Made by a program: the position numbers and the translations under genes. From contig CANQRG010000011.1 of assembly GCA_947626165.1 (NCBI GenBank), positions 1-64,000 of the forward strand: a stretch of 64,000 nucleotides of DNA, given 5' to 3'. Position 1 is the stretch's first letter. Each line of letters begins with the position of its first letter. Origin of the DNA: an uncultured Clostridia bacterium (GTDB taxonomy: Bacteria; Bacillota; Clostridia; Oscillospirales; Ruminococcaceae). Below the pieces are notes generated by a model, which worked only from the letters and a program-made list of their open reading frames with translations, made no database searches and was not told the DNA's origin. Positions 54,110 to 63,910 of this stretch are shown one piece after another.

Positions 54110-54138
54110 TTGCGTTTACTTACAAAATAGTGTATAAT
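54110..54138 (+). promoter_or_regulatory. Promoter of gatC-gatA-gatB::aspS
   Basis: TTGCGT (54110-54115), 17-bp spacer, TATAAT (54133-54138). It is about 75 bases upstream of gatC. The 300-base gap behind it (53893-54216) is AT-rich, with no visible gene. Confidence 0.65.
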
Positions 54139-54216
54139 AAAATCTAAGTATTGGATTATTATGTCCAAAATAAGGAAAAGTAATTATAGCTAATATTTCA
54201 GAAAGGACAAATCGTT

Positions 54217-54495
54217 ATGGATTTAGAAATGGTAAAATACTTAGCAGAGCTTGGTAAACTTGATTTTACCGACGATGAGCTTAAAAAGGCGTCAAGCGAT
54301 ATGACAAGCATTATTGAGCTTATGGACAAGGTAAAGGAAATTGATGTCACCTATGACGCTCTTGCCGATAATAAGAATATATATTTAAACGACTTAAGAG
54401 AGGATTTCAATGAACCCTCAATGCCTACCGAAAAGGTAATTGCCAATGCTAAAAACAGAGATAACTGCTTTGTTGTTCCAAAGGTAGTGGAATAA
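54217..54495 (+). CDS. gatC: Asp-tRNA(Asn)/Glu-tRNA(Gln) amidotransferase subunit GatC
   Basis: A 92-residue GatC, the small subunit that wraps GatA and GatB. VKYLAELGKLDFTDDE, then LREDFNEPSMPTEKVIANA and the CFVVPKVVE end are typical. First gene of the gatCA-gatB::aspS operon. Confidence 0.94.
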   Translation: MDLEMVKYLAELGKLDFTDDELKKASSDMTSIIELMDKVKEIDVTYDALADNKNIYLNDLREDFNEPSMPTEKVIANAKNRDNCFVVPKVVE

Positions 54496-54540
54496 CAAAA
54501 CGCACATTAATAAATTCCGTATTAATAAGGAGAATAATCA

Positions 54541-55998
54541 ATGGAACTGAAAAACAGCAGTATTAATGATATAAGAAAAGCTCTGGACGGAAAGAAAATT
54601 TCCGTTAAAGAGCTTACCGACGAATATTACAGCCGTATTGAATCGGCAGATAAAAAGCTTGACTGCTTTATAACCCTTTCAAAAGAACAGGCTTATAAGG
54701 CTTGCGATAAAGCACAGAAAAAAATCAATAAGGGCGAAGCTTCACCGCTGACGGGAATACCAATGGCGATTAAGGACAACATCTGCACAGAGGGTGTTAA
54801 AACCACCTGTGCGTCAAGAATGCTTGAAAACTTTATTCCGCCTTACAACGCAACGGTTATGGATAAGCTGGAGAACGAGGGTATAGTAATGCTCGGAAAG
54901 GTTTCTATGGACGAGTTTGCAATGGGCGGTTCTACACAAACTGCGGCATTCAAGAAAACCAAGAACCCGTATGATACTGACAGAGTACCGGGCGGTTCAT
55001 CGGGAGGCTCGGCAAGTGCAGTTTCAGCAGACCTCTGCACAGCGGCTCTCGGCTCAGATACAGGCGGCTCGATACGTCAGCCTTCATCTTTCTGCGGAGT
55101 AACAGGTATGAAGCCGACCTACAGCCGTGTTTCAAGGTACGGTTTGGTTGCGTTCGCATCATCTCTCGACCAGATAGGACCTGTCGCTAAAAACGCTCAG
55201 GACTGCGGGACCATACTAAATGCTATTTGCGGCTTTGATATTCACGACGGAACATCAGCTAAAGTAGACGTTCCCGACTTTAACGCAAAAATCGGCAAGG
55301 ATATAAAGGGATTGAAAATCGCCCTGCCTAAAGAGTTTTTTGCTGAGGGAATAGACGTTGGTATAAAAACTGCGGTTTTAAAAGCCGCTGACGAATACAA
55401 AGCTATGGGTGCAGAGCTTGTAGAATGTTCTATGCCGTCGCTTAAATATGCAATTCCGGCATACTATCTTATTGCGTCTGCTGAGGCAGCTTCAAACCTT
55501 TCAAGATACGACGGTATAAAATACGGTCACAGAACTGATAAGAAGTGCGAGTCATATGATGAGCTTATCAAAGCGTCAAGACGTGAGGGCTTCGGCGACG
55601 AGGTTAAAAGAAGAATACTGCTCGGCAACTATGCTCTTTCCAGCGGTTACTACGACGCTTATTACGGAAAGGCAATGGCTTTAAGACAGCTTATTAGAAA
55701 AGAATACAACGATATTTTTGAAAAGTGTGATGTTATTTTAACACCTACAACGCCAACAACTGCATATCGCTGTGATGAAAATATATCCGACCCTGTAAAG
55801 ATGTATCAGGCTGATATTTGCACAGTTACTGTAAATATTGCAGGACTTCCTGCAATCTCGACCCCGTGCGGATATGACGGTAAGGGACTTCCTATCGGAA
55901 TGTCGATTATCGGAAAGCCTTTTGACGAGCAGACGGTAATTCAGACAGCGGACGCCTATGAAAAGAACTTTACAAGAGTTTTACCAAACATAGATTAA
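54541..55998 (+). CDS. gatA: Amidotransferase subunit GatA
   Basis: A 485-residue amidase subunit that frees ammonia from glutamine. The Ser-cisSer-Lys triad is in IPMAIKDNI (Lys) and GGSSGGSASAV / GSDTGGSIRQPSSFCG (the two Ser). It forms GatCAB with the neighbours. Confidence 0.97.
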   Translation: MELKNSSINDIRKALDGKKISVKELTDEYYSRIESADKKLDCFITLSKEQAYKACDKAQKKINKGEASPLTGIPMAIKDNICTEGVKTTCASRMLENFIPPYNATVMDKLENEGIVMLGKVSMDEFAMGGSTQTAAFKKTKNPYDTDRVPGGSSGGSASAVSADLCTAALGSDTGGSIRQPSSFCGVTGMKPTYSRVSRYGLVAFASSLDQIGPVAKNAQDCGTILNAICGFDIHDGTSAKVDVPDFNAKIGKDIKGLKIALPKEFFAEGIDVGIKTAVLKAADEYKAMGAELVECSMPSLKYAIPAYYLIASAEAASNLSRYDGIKYGHRTDKKCESYDELIKASRREGFGDEVKRRILLGNYALSSGYYDAYYGKAMALRQLIRKEYNDIFEKCDVILTPTTPTTAYRCDENISDPVKMYQADICTVTVNIAGLPAISTPCGYDGKGLPIGMSIIGKPFDEQTVIQTADAYEKNFTRVLPNID

Positions 55999-56016
55999 TA
56001 ACGGAGGAACAGACAA

Positions 56017-58905
56017 ATGGAGAATAAATATATAACAGTCATCGGTCTTGAAATTCACTCCGAGCTGCTTACTAAATCAAAGGTTTTCTGCACCTGCAAC
56101 GCTGAGTTCGGAGGCGACCAAAATACAAGGTGCTGTCCTGTATGCACAGGTATGCCGGGAACACTTCCCGTTATCAATCAAACTGCCGTTGAATACGCAG
56201 TAAAAGCAGGCTTTGCGCTGGGCTGTAACATCAGCAAGTTTTCTGTGTTCGACAGAAAAAACTACTTCTACCCCGACCTGCCAAAGGCATATCAGATCTC
56301 ACAGCTTCAAAGACCCCTCTGCTTAGACGGTCTTGTTCCTATTGAGGTCGACGGCAAAAAGAAGAATATCAGAATAAACCGTATACATCTTGAGGAGGAC
56401 GCAGGAAAGCTGATACACGACGATTTTAACGGTGTTTCGCTTGCCGACTATAACAGATGCGGAATACCTCTTATCGAGATAGTTACCGAGCCTGACATTT
56501 CGTCTGCTGAGGAGGCTCAGGCTTTTGTGTCGCAGATTGCGCTTTTGCTAAAATACGCAGGTGTCAGCGACTGTAAAATGGAACAGGGTTCATTGAGATG
56601 CGACGTAAATATTTCTCTTATGAAGCCTGACGATAAAGAGTTCGGAACCCGTGCGGAAATCAAGAACCTAAACTCAATAAAGGCTATCGGCAGAGCAATA
56701 AAATACGAGGAAAGACGTCAGGCTCTCTTGCTTGACGCAGGAAAGCGTGTTATCCAAGAAACAAGAAGATACAACGAAAACCGTGACGTCACCACTTCAA
56801 TGAGAAACAAAGAAAACGCTCACGATTACAGATACTTCCCAGAGCCGGATATTTTGCAGGTAAACTTCACTGATGAAATGCTCGACGATATCAAAGCAAA
56901 ACTGCCTGAAATGCCTGATAAAAGAATCAAGAGATATGTTGAAAAATTCGGTCTGAGCGAGACAGACGCTAAAATCTTGATTCAGTCTAAGGTCGTTTCT
57001 GATTTCTTTGACGACGCTGTAAAAGCATATAACAACCCAAAGAGCATAGCCTCATTTATTCTGCGTGAATTTATGAGAAGGCTCAATCTGGGCGAAATTG
57101 ATTTGGATAATCTCAATTTCACAGCCGAAGATGTTGCAGAACTGGTTAAACTTTCAGACGAGGAAAAGGTATCTTTAAACGACGCAAACAAGACATTCAG
57201 GGAGATGGTCGAAACAGGAAAGCCCTGCAGTGAAATTATAAAGGCAAACGGATACTTGATAGAGCTTGACAACTCAAAGGTAGAAGCAGGAATCGACGAG
57301 ATTTTAGCGGCTAACCCGGAACAGGTTGAACAGTACAGAAACGGCGAAACAAAGGTATTCGGCTTCTTTATGGGAAAATGCACAAAGGCGCTCAAAGGCG
57401 TCGGCACGCCAAAGGTTATAAAAGAAATTCTGGAGAGCAAACTGAAATCCGGTGAAACACAACAGCAAACACAGACATCGGAAGAAAGTGCAAAGTCTGA
57501 AAGCAACTCAAAGCCTGACACATCAAAGCTCACTAAATATGAAAATCCTGATAAATTCACACCAAAAACAGAAGCAGATAACGACAAGCTTTTAGTCATA
57601 AGCGGTAAAAACGTAATGCAGGAATTTGACGTTGAAACTGCTCAGAACAATATCGGCTCGGAGGTCGAGTTCTCCGGCTGTGTTCATAAGGTCAAATCAA
57701 TGGGAAGCATCTCGTTTGTTGTTATACGAACAGCGAGAGACGTTATTCAAACCGTATATAATAAGGATAACTGCAAAGACAGTATAGACGGTCTGCACGA
57801 GGGTTACTTTGTTCATATTAAAGGCACTGTCAACGAAAACAAGCGTGACCAGAACGGCATTGAGGTTATTCTTAGTGAGATAAAGCTGATCTCAAGACCT
57901 AAAGAAGAATACCCTCTCAAGATTTCTCAGGGTGAGCTTAAATGCACGCTTGATGTGAATCTCGACAACAGAAGCGTTTCCTTGAGAAACCCTTATCAGC
58001 GTGCAATCTTCAAGCTTCAGGAAGGTCTTGTTCAGGGAATGCACGAGTTTATGAGAATGAACAACTTCACTGAAATCCACACTCCGAAAATCGTTGCTCA
58101 GGGCGCAGAGGGCGGAGCAAATATATTCAAGATAGATTATTTCGGTCACCCTGCGTTTTTGAACCAGTCTCCTCAGTTTTATAAGCAGGCGGCTATCGCC
58201 TTCTATGACAGAGTTTATGAAATAGCTCCTGTTTACAGAGCAGAAAAGCACGCAACATCACGTCATATTAATGAATATATCGGTCTTGACTTTGAAATGG
58301 GATATATCGACAGTATGTATGACGTTATGAATATGGAAACAGCAATGCTCAAACATATTTTTGCATACATTGAGAAAAACTACCCTAAGGAAATAAAACT
58401 GCTCAACGCTGATGTTCCGCATATTACTGATATACCGTCAATTAGATTTTCTGACGCCATTGAGCTTTTACGAGGCAAAAATGTTTCAACGAAGTTTGAC
58501 TTAGACCCAGAGGACGAGGTAAATCTTTGCAAGTATGCAAAAGAAAAGTATGACAGCGAGTTTATATTCATAACCCACTTCCCCAGCTCTAAGCCTCCGT
58601 TTTATGCTATGGACGACAAAGATGATCCTAAGGCGGCATATAAATTTGACTTGATATTCAGAGGTTTGGAGATAACCTCCGGCGGTCAAAGAATCCACGA
58701 TTATGACGAGCAGGTAGCTAAAATGAAACGTCAGGGCTTAGACCCTGCCGACTTTGAAAACTATCTGGAATCGCATAAGTACGGTCTTCCACCGCACGGC
58801 GGATTGGGAATAGGTCTGGAGCGTCTTTTGATGAAGCTATTAAACTACTCAAATATTCGTGAAACATCAATGTTCCCTAGGGATTTAAACAGATTGCTGC
58901 CGTAG
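56017..58905 (+). CDS. gatB/aspS: Fusion of GatB with archaeal-type, probably non-discriminating AspRS
   Basis: One uninterrupted 962-residue frame. Residues 1-475 are complete GatB (GLEIHSELLTKSKVFC, MPGTLPVIN, RKNYFYPDLPK, and the C-terminal YqeY-like tail with VFGFFMGKCTKALKGVG). A flexible Gln/Ser/Glu/Lys-rich linker spans about 478-525. Residues about 530-962 are a class II AspRS: OB-fold (VEFSGCVHKVKSMG), HTPKIVAQGAEGGANIF, motif 2 YEIAPVYRAEKHATSRHINE, motif 3 GGLGIGLERLLMKLL. The short archaeal-like form without a GAD insertion fits a non-discriminating AspRS that makes Asp-tRNA(Asn), the very substrate of GatCAB. No stop or frameshift lies between the halves. Confidence 0.93.
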   Translation: MENKYITVIGLEIHSELLTKSKVFCTCNAEFGGDQNTRCCPVCTGMPGTLPVINQTAVEYAVKAGFALGCNISKFSVFDRKNYFYPDLPKAYQISQLQRPLCLDGLVPIEVDGKKKNIRINRIHLEEDAGKLIHDDFNGVSLADYNRCGIPLIEIVTEPDISSAEEAQAFVSQIALLLKYAGVSDCKMEQGSLRCDVNISLMKPDDKEFGTRAEIKNLNSIKAIGRAIKYEERRQALLLDAGKRVIQETRRYNENRDVTTSMRNKENAHDYRYFPEPDILQVNFTDEMLDDIKAKLPEMPDKRIKRYVEKFGLSETDAKILIQSKVVSDFFDDAVKAYNNPKSIASFILREFMRRLNLGEIDLDNLNFTAEDVAELVKLSDEEKVSLNDANKTFREMVETGKPCSEIIKANGYLIELDNSKVEAGIDEILAANPEQVEQYRNGETKVFGFFMGKCTKALKGVGTPKVIKEILESKLKSGETQQQTQTSEESAKSESNSKPDTSKLTKYENPDKFTPKTEADNDKLLVISGKNVMQEFDVETAQNNIGSEVEFSGCVHKVKSMGSISFVVIRTARDVIQTVYNKDNCKDSIDGLHEGYFVHIKGTVNENKRDQNGIEVILSEIKLISRPKEEYPLKISQGELKCTLDVNLDNRSVSLRNPYQRAIFKLQEGLVQGMHEFMRMNNFTEIHTPKIVAQGAEGGANIFKIDYFGHPAFLNQSPQFYKQAAIAFYDRVYEIAPVYRAEKHATSRHINEYIGLDFEMGYIDSMYDVMNMETAMLKHIFAYIEKNYPKEIKLLNADVPHITDIPSIRFSDAIELLRGKNVSTKFDLDPEDEVNLCKYAKEKYDSEFIFITHFPSSKPPFYAMDDKDDPKAAYKFDLIFRGLEITSGGQRIHDYDEQVAKMKRQGLDPADFENYLESHKYGLPPHGGLGIGLERLLMKLLNYSNIRETSMFPRDLNRLLP

Positions 58906-59005
58906 TTTTTTATCACATTATTGTCACATTAATATGTAATACTATCCATAAGTAAAACCTGTTTTGAGGTCAAGTGATAAAACTTAAAATGAATGGAGAA
59001 ACATT

Positions 59006-60457
59006 ATGGACGAAAATAAAAATCAAGAAGAAATTTTAAGTGATGAGTTTCAATCTGACGAAAACCCAGTTGATGATGTTCAATCTGATGAAATTATTTC
59101 TGATGATACTGTTGTTAATAATGATGAGTTAGATACTGATAGTGAATTTTCAGAATATGAATCTGAAACAGATAACACATATACTCCTATCTTAGGTGAG
59201 GACGCTGAAACTGATTATTTAACCGAAAGTGATTCAAGTACAAAGAAATCAGATTGGACTACAAAGATTTTGATTCCAGTAATTGTTGTTCTTGCGGCGG
59301 TGATAGTTGCGCTGGTCATTCTTCAACTTAACAAGACAAATGCAAATACAACTTCGAACAGCAATTCAAACTCTGCTTTGGCAAGCTCTTCTGCTGAAGT
59401 TCCCGAACCGTCCTTTAAAATCGACGGCAAAAAAGTTGACACCGATGATTTAGTTTTTTTGAAAATCGACGGAAATGAAATTGGATTTGATGAGCTTAGA
59501 AACTGCTATTATCAATTTTTATACGGCTACGGTCAATATTACGGCATATCTGAGGATACCTTCAAAAGTGCAAGCGGCGATGATCTAAAAAATATGTTCA
59601 ATTCATTCAAGGATAGTCTTGCCGAGTATATAAAAGGTGGTTATGTTCACGCAAGCTATGCAAAAAAACACGGAATAACCTTCGATAAAGATGATGAAAA
59701 GGCTGTAAAGGAAAGAATTCAATCAATTAAAGACGAGCAAGGCAAAAATTATAAATCGTTTCTTAAAGAAAATTATATGACAGAAACTTATCTTAACACA
59801 GCTATGAAAAACAATGTTCTCGCCGATAAGGTTGAGAAAACACTGTCTATTCCCCAGAAGGACTTTTACAAAACCGCCCAAAAAGAGCTTTATCAGGTAA
59901 AGCAAATATTTATACCTTTTGGTTCTGAAGAAAAAATATCAGATGAGGTTTTATCTTCAAACAGCATTAAGGATTATGACAAACTTTCAAATCCGAAAAA
60001 GGCAGAGGCGATTTTTTCTAATTATGACGCTTTGAGCGACAGTAAGAAAAATCAGGCAAAAAAGGCTTCCAAAAAGGTTGCCGAAAACATTTATCAAAAG
60101 CTTAAATCTGGTGCAGATTTCGATACCCTTATGAAGAATAACACTTACGATTCTTTGTATGAAAGCTACCCAAAAGGCGTATTAGTCGGCAAGGACTATG
60201 AATACGATGAGGCTTATCTTAAGGCAGCATTGAAATTAAAAGAAAACGAGATGAGCGAAGTCATAGAATCAAGCTCCGGATACCATATCATTATGCGTGT
60301 TCCGTTGAACAAAGAATATATCAATAAAAATATTGAATACTTTGCTCAGACCTATAATGACAATGCCGTTAATAAAGTTTTATATAAGGTATATGAAAAT
60401 ATTAAGGTCGAGCAAACCGATGTCTATAAAAACTTTCAGTACGGTGATTTGACTTAA
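59006..60457 (+). CDS. Membrane-anchored parvulin-type (PpiC) peptidyl-prolyl isomerase
   Basis: A 483-residue protein with an acidic cytosolic part (residues 1-80, rich in Asp/Glu/Ser), one membrane anchor (KILIPVIVVLAAVIVALVIL, about 88-108), and an extracellular part of SurA/PrsA kind: an N-terminal helical chaperone region, then a parvulin region (YQVKQIFIPFG, LKSGADFDTLMK, LKENEMSEVIESSSGYHI). It probably helps fold secreted proteins. The parvulin domain has an insert compared with PrsA. Confidence 0.85.
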   Translation: MDENKNQEEILSDEFQSDENPVDDVQSDEIISDDTVVNNDELDTDSEFSEYESETDNTYTPILGEDAETDYLTESDSSTKKSDWTTKILIPVIVVLAAVIVALVILQLNKTNANTTSNSNSNSALASSSAEVPEPSFKIDGKKVDTDDLVFLKIDGNEIGFDELRNCYYQFLYGYGQYYGISEDTFKSASGDDLKNMFNSFKDSLAEYIKGGYVHASYAKKHGITFDKDDEKAVKERIQSIKDEQGKNYKSFLKENYMTETYLNTAMKNNVLADKVEKTLSIPQKDFYKTAQKELYQVKQIFIPFGSEEKISDEVLSSNSIKDYDKLSNPKKAEAIFSNYDALSDSKKNQAKKASKKVAENIYQKLKSGADFDTLMKNNTYDSLYESYPKGVLVGKDYEYDEAYLKAALKLKENEMSEVIESSSGYHIIMRVPLNKEYINKNIEYFAQTYNDNAVNKVLYKVYENIKVEQTDVYKNFQYGDLT

Positions 60458-60476
60458 AATTAAATAGTTCATTTAA

Positions 60477-60508
60477 GCAGAGGCTTTTAAAAGCTTCTGC
60501 TTTTTTTT
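60477..60508 (+). terminator. Terminator of the PpiC gene
   Basis: A 10-bp stem GCAGAGGCTT / AAGCTTCTGC with loop TTAA, followed by eight T. Confidence 0.85.
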
Positions 60509-60577
60509 GCGCTTAAATTTATTTGAAATATGAAATCATATTAGAATATTACTCTGACTTATAAAATTTTAAAAATT

Positions 60578-60639
60578 AAACATTTGTTCTTGACATTCGC
60601 AAACAAATGTTCTATAATGATGATAAAGAACTTATGTTC
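60578..60639 (+). promoter_or_regulatory. SOS-controlled dinB promoter with three LexA-type boxes
   Basis: TTGACA (60590-60595), 17-bp spacer, TATAAT (60613-60618). Three boxes match the GAAC-N4-GTTC form: AAACATTTGTTC (60578-60589), AAACAAATGTTC (60601-60612, in the spacer) and GAACTTATGTTC (60628-60639, at the start region). The third is identical to the radC box. Confidence 0.8.
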
Positions 60640-60698
60640 TTTATAGTTTAAGATGAAGCACTTGTCAAAAATATAAATTAGTAAAGGAATGAATTGCT

Positions 60699-61952
60699 AT
60701 GGAAACTAAAAAGGAAAGAGTAATACTTCACATTGATATGAACAATTGCTACGCATCTATTGAATGTAAGCTCAACCCGGAATTAAACGGAAAATGCGTA
60801 GCTGTTGCAGGAAATCAGGAGGAACGTCACGGGATAATACTTGCCAAAAACGAGCTTGCCAAAAGCTATGGCGTTAAAACAGGAGAACCTATATGGCAAG
60901 CAAAGAAGAAGTGTCCTGAGCTTATTACAGTTCCTCCTCACTACGAGGAATACCTTAAACACTCAAAGGCGGCAAGGAAAATATACTCCGACTACACAGA
61001 CAAGATCGAGCCTTTTGGAATAGACGAATGCTGGATCGACATAACAGGTTATTGGCGAAACGGTAAGCAGGCGGACGGTAAGGTTATAGCCGATGAGATA
61101 AGAGAAAGGGTCAAATCAGAGCTTGGGATAACAGTATCTATAGGCGTAAGCTATAACAAAATATTTGCAAAACTTGGCTCTGATATTAAAAAGCCGGACG
61201 CAACCACAGTCATAGCATCGCAAGGCAAGGATTGTTTTAAAGATAAGGTTTTCCCTCTTGACGTTGGAGAGCTTTTGTATGTGGGAAAAGCAACAAAGAA
61301 AAAACTCAATCAAAGGGGGATCTTCACTATTGGAGAACTTGCGCAAACTCCCATATCAAAGCTTCAAAGCTGGCTGGGAAAATGGGGGCAATACCTTTGG
61401 GTATATGCAAACGGTCTTGACATATCTCCTGTTGAAACTGACGGCAATAAGCCATTAGTTAAATCGGTCAGCAACGGAACAACATCATACCGTGACCTCG
61501 AAAACGATAACGATGTAAAAATAATCACATTTGCTCTGGCAGAAAGTATTGCCTCAAGGCTTCGTGCTATTCACTCTAAATGCAAAGCGGTTTCCATTTC
61601 GGTAAAAAATAATAAGATGTATACTTATTCAAGGCAAAAGCAGCTGCACATTCCCATAGATGACGCTTATGAGATAGCAAATATCGCACTTTCTCTTTAC
61701 AAAGAATCCTACAACTGGGCAGCAGGAAACCCCATCCGTGCTATCTCAATTTGTGTTTCCGAGCTTAACGATATTTATTCCGATTATCAGACTTCTATAT
61801 TTGAAAATTCAAACGAAAATAAAAAACATGAAAATCTCAACAAAACTATTGACCGCTTGAGAGATAAATACGGTTACACTTGTGTAAGGCGAGCTATTGT
61901 GATAAGTGACAGTGGTTTTGCAAACTTTTCAGGCATAGCTACTAGAAGTTAA
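60699..61952 (+). CDS. dinB: Y-family DNA polymerase (DinB/Pol IV-like)
   Basis: A 417-residue translesion polymerase. Catalytic acids lie in LHIDMNNCYASIE and FGIDECWIDITG; the little finger follows (SVSNGTTSYRDL onward). IGVSYNKIFAKLGSDIKKPD is typical. It copies damaged DNA at the cost of accuracy. The promoter carries three SOS boxes, so expression follows DNA damage. Confidence 0.94.
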   Translation: METKKERVILHIDMNNCYASIECKLNPELNGKCVAVAGNQEERHGIILAKNELAKSYGVKTGEPIWQAKKKCPELITVPPHYEEYLKHSKAARKIYSDYTDKIEPFGIDECWIDITGYWRNGKQADGKVIADEIRERVKSELGITVSIGVSYNKIFAKLGSDIKKPDATTVIASQGKDCFKDKVFPLDVGELLYVGKATKKKLNQRGIFTIGELAQTPISKLQSWLGKWGQYLWVYANGLDISPVETDGNKPLVKSVSNGTTSYRDLENDNDVKIITFALAESIASRLRAIHSKCKAVSISVKNNKMYTYSRQKQLHIPIDDAYEIANIALSLYKESYNWAAGNPIRAISICVSELNDIYSDYQTSIFENSNENKKHENLNKTIDRLRDKYGYTCVRRAIVISDSGFANFSGIATRS

Positions 61953-61954
61953 CG

Positions 61955-62029
61955 ATTAGATGTTAGAATTTAGAGACAATAGGCAAGATAAAACCGCCCA
62001 ACAGTTTTTCAACTGCCGAGCGGTTTTTA
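61955..62029. terminator. Repeat fragment and bidirectional terminator between dinB and the LCP gene
   Basis: GATTAGATGTTAGAATTTAG and AGACAATAGGCAAGATAAAA are of the 7-mer repeat type. The hairpin at 61990-62029 pairs AAACCGC(CCAACAG) with (CTGCCGA)GCGGTTT and has T-runs both ways; it serves two convergent genes. Confidence 0.7.
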
Positions 62030-62059
62030 ATTATTGAACTATTAAATATGGAGTAAATA

Positions 62060-63910
62060 TTAAGAAAAAGTGTTTACACCAGAATATCCCGAATCATAGC
62101 TGTTATATGTCTCCGTACTATCCGAATAACCTTCTGTACTGTATGCAGAACCGTTTGTATAATCGGTTTCATCATCTTTTATTTTTGAATATCCGTATAT
62201 TTTTTGTTGTAAAGTTCTTATGTTCGACGTAAAGTCAGGACATAAAACATCGTTGCCTCTGATTATTTGGCGAGTCCATGTTCCTTCAGCAGGAATCTGT
62301 ATCTGATTACGTTCGTAGTTTAAATACGTTGAAGCGTGCAGAAGATAATATGCGATCTCAGCGTCTGTCAAATCAGTTGATATCTTATTCAATACCTTAT
62401 TGAGCAGCGAGTTGAGCTCGGTCAGTGACAGTTCCTTTGTCATATTTGCAATAAGATCAATTACAGTTCTCTGTCTCTGAGTTCTCTCCCAGTCTGACCT
62501 TCCAACCATACGAAGCCTTGCATATGCCAGCGCCTGATTGCCGTTCATATGAATTTTTCCGCCTTTTTTTATGTAGTCTGATCCATATTTCTTATTAAGA
62601 TATTTGTTCTGCTCTCCCAGCGGATCTCTCATACCTTTTGCCTCTTCATCAGAGATTTTTATATCAAGTCCGCCCATAGTATCAACTATGTCAATAAAAG
62701 AATAGAAATTGACCTTTAAGTATCTGTCTATCTTGATGCTGAAATTATCCTGTATGGTTTTTTCTAAAAGCGGTATACCTCCCTTTGAATATGCAGAATT
62801 AATTCTGTCCGCATAAAAGCCCGGTATCTGCAAATAAATATCCCTCATAAACGAGGTAGTAGTAACAGTTCCCTTTTTGGTATTTATAGAAACCATAATA
62901 ATAACGTCGGTATTACCGTTTGTTTGAGCGGTATTTTCCACTGTATCTCGCAAATCCTCTCCGACAAGCAAAATATTTGTTACATCACTGTCGGAAACGA
63001 CATTTGCCGCCGATTTTGCAAGCTTATCTTTAAGCATCTGCTCATAGTCAACAGCGTCAACAGTATCATTTGAACCTATTTCGCTCTGACCTGGATCAAT
63101 AATACTGATAATATTATCGTTTCGGTCAAGCATTCCCGTAAAGGTTGCAAATACTGAAATACCTGCGCCGCAAAGAAGAAAAACAACTCCGAAAACATAG
63201 CATAAAATAACTGATGCCTTTTTCTTAAGCGACCATTTTCTGCGTTTCGGTTTTATTCTTGCTTCAGGCTCAGCATTATATACCTGTGCATTGCTTACAG
63301 GCTCAGTTACATCGCTTATAGTTGTTTTAGAGCTTTTTCTAGCCTGCATTGCTCCTGCAACTAAATCAGAAAGCGGTATTCCATCAGTTCTCCACTCTTC
63401 CGGCTTTGCAGGCGTCTGATGCTCATTTTTTTTCAGCTTTGACAAATTGCTTGAAGTATTTTCGGATTTTGTATTTGTGTTTCTGGCTTCTTTTATAGCC
63501 GCCTGCTGTGCGGGAGATAGCTTCTTACCGCTTTTCTTAACAGCATTTGCAAATAACTCAGCCATATTATTACTGATATCTGAATCGTCTGATGTCTTAT
63601 TCAGATTCTTTTTCATATAATTTTCTTGTGCTTTCAGCGCATCAATATCACTCTTTGTCTTTTTATTCTTCATATTTGTTTTTTTATTAGCGCTGTTGTC
63701 CGTTTTGCCGTCATTGTAAAACGATTTAAAATAATCCTTTGAATCATTAACATCTTCTGTTTTGATATTCGATTTTTTAATGTTTACATTCCCATATGAT
63801 TTATCACTATTAGAAGAAACATTTTCCGACTCGATTCTTCTCTTTTTTCGCATAACATCCTTTATAATATCATCAACAGAAAAATCGTCTGCTTTCTTGT
63901 TCTCAGGCAT
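62060..63910 (-). CDS. LytR-CpsA-Psr (LCP) family cell-wall ligase
   Basis: A 616-residue LCP protein that transfers teichoic acid or other glycopolymers from undecaprenyl carriers to peptidoglycan. A long disordered cytosolic part (residues 1-225, rich in Lys/Asn/Ser/Asp), a membrane segment (ASVILCYVFGVVFLLCGAGI, about 230-252), then the extracellular LCP domain: NGNTDVIIMVSINTKKGTVTT, SFMRDIYLQIPG, DRINSAYSKGG, LDIKISDEEA, QALAYARLRMVGRSDWERTQRQR with the catalytic Arg/Asp. A Ser/Tyr-rich tail ends the protein. The cytosolic part is much longer than usual. Confidence 0.92.
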   Translation of the reverse strand: MPENKKADDFSVDDIIKDVMRKKRRIESENVSSNSDKSYGNVNIKKSNIKTEDVNDSKDYFKSFYNDGKTDNSANKKTNMKNKKTKSDIDALKAQENYMKKNLNKTSDDSDISNNMAELFANAVKKSGKKLSPAQQAAIKEARNTNTKSENTSSNLSKLKKNEHQTPAKPEEWRTDGIPLSDLVAGAMQARKSSKTTISDVTEPVSNAQVYNAEPEARIKPKRRKWSLKKKASVILCYVFGVVFLLCGAGISVFATFTGMLDRNDNIISIIDPGQSEIGSNDTVDAVDYEQMLKDKLAKSAANVVSDSDVTNILLVGEDLRDTVENTAQTNGNTDVIIMVSINTKKGTVTTTSFMRDIYLQIPGFYADRINSAYSKGGIPLLEKTIQDNFSIKIDRYLKVNFYSFIDIVDTMGGLDIKISDEEAKGMRDPLGEQNKYLNKKYGSDYIKKGGKIHMNGNQALAYARLRMVGRSDWERTQRQRTVIDLIANMTKELSLTELNSLLNKVLNKISTDLTDAEIAYYLLHASTYLNYERNQIQIPAEGTWTRQIIRGNDVLCPDFTSNIRTLQQKIYGYSKIKDDETDYTNGSAYSTEGYSDSTETYNSYDSGYSGVNTFS

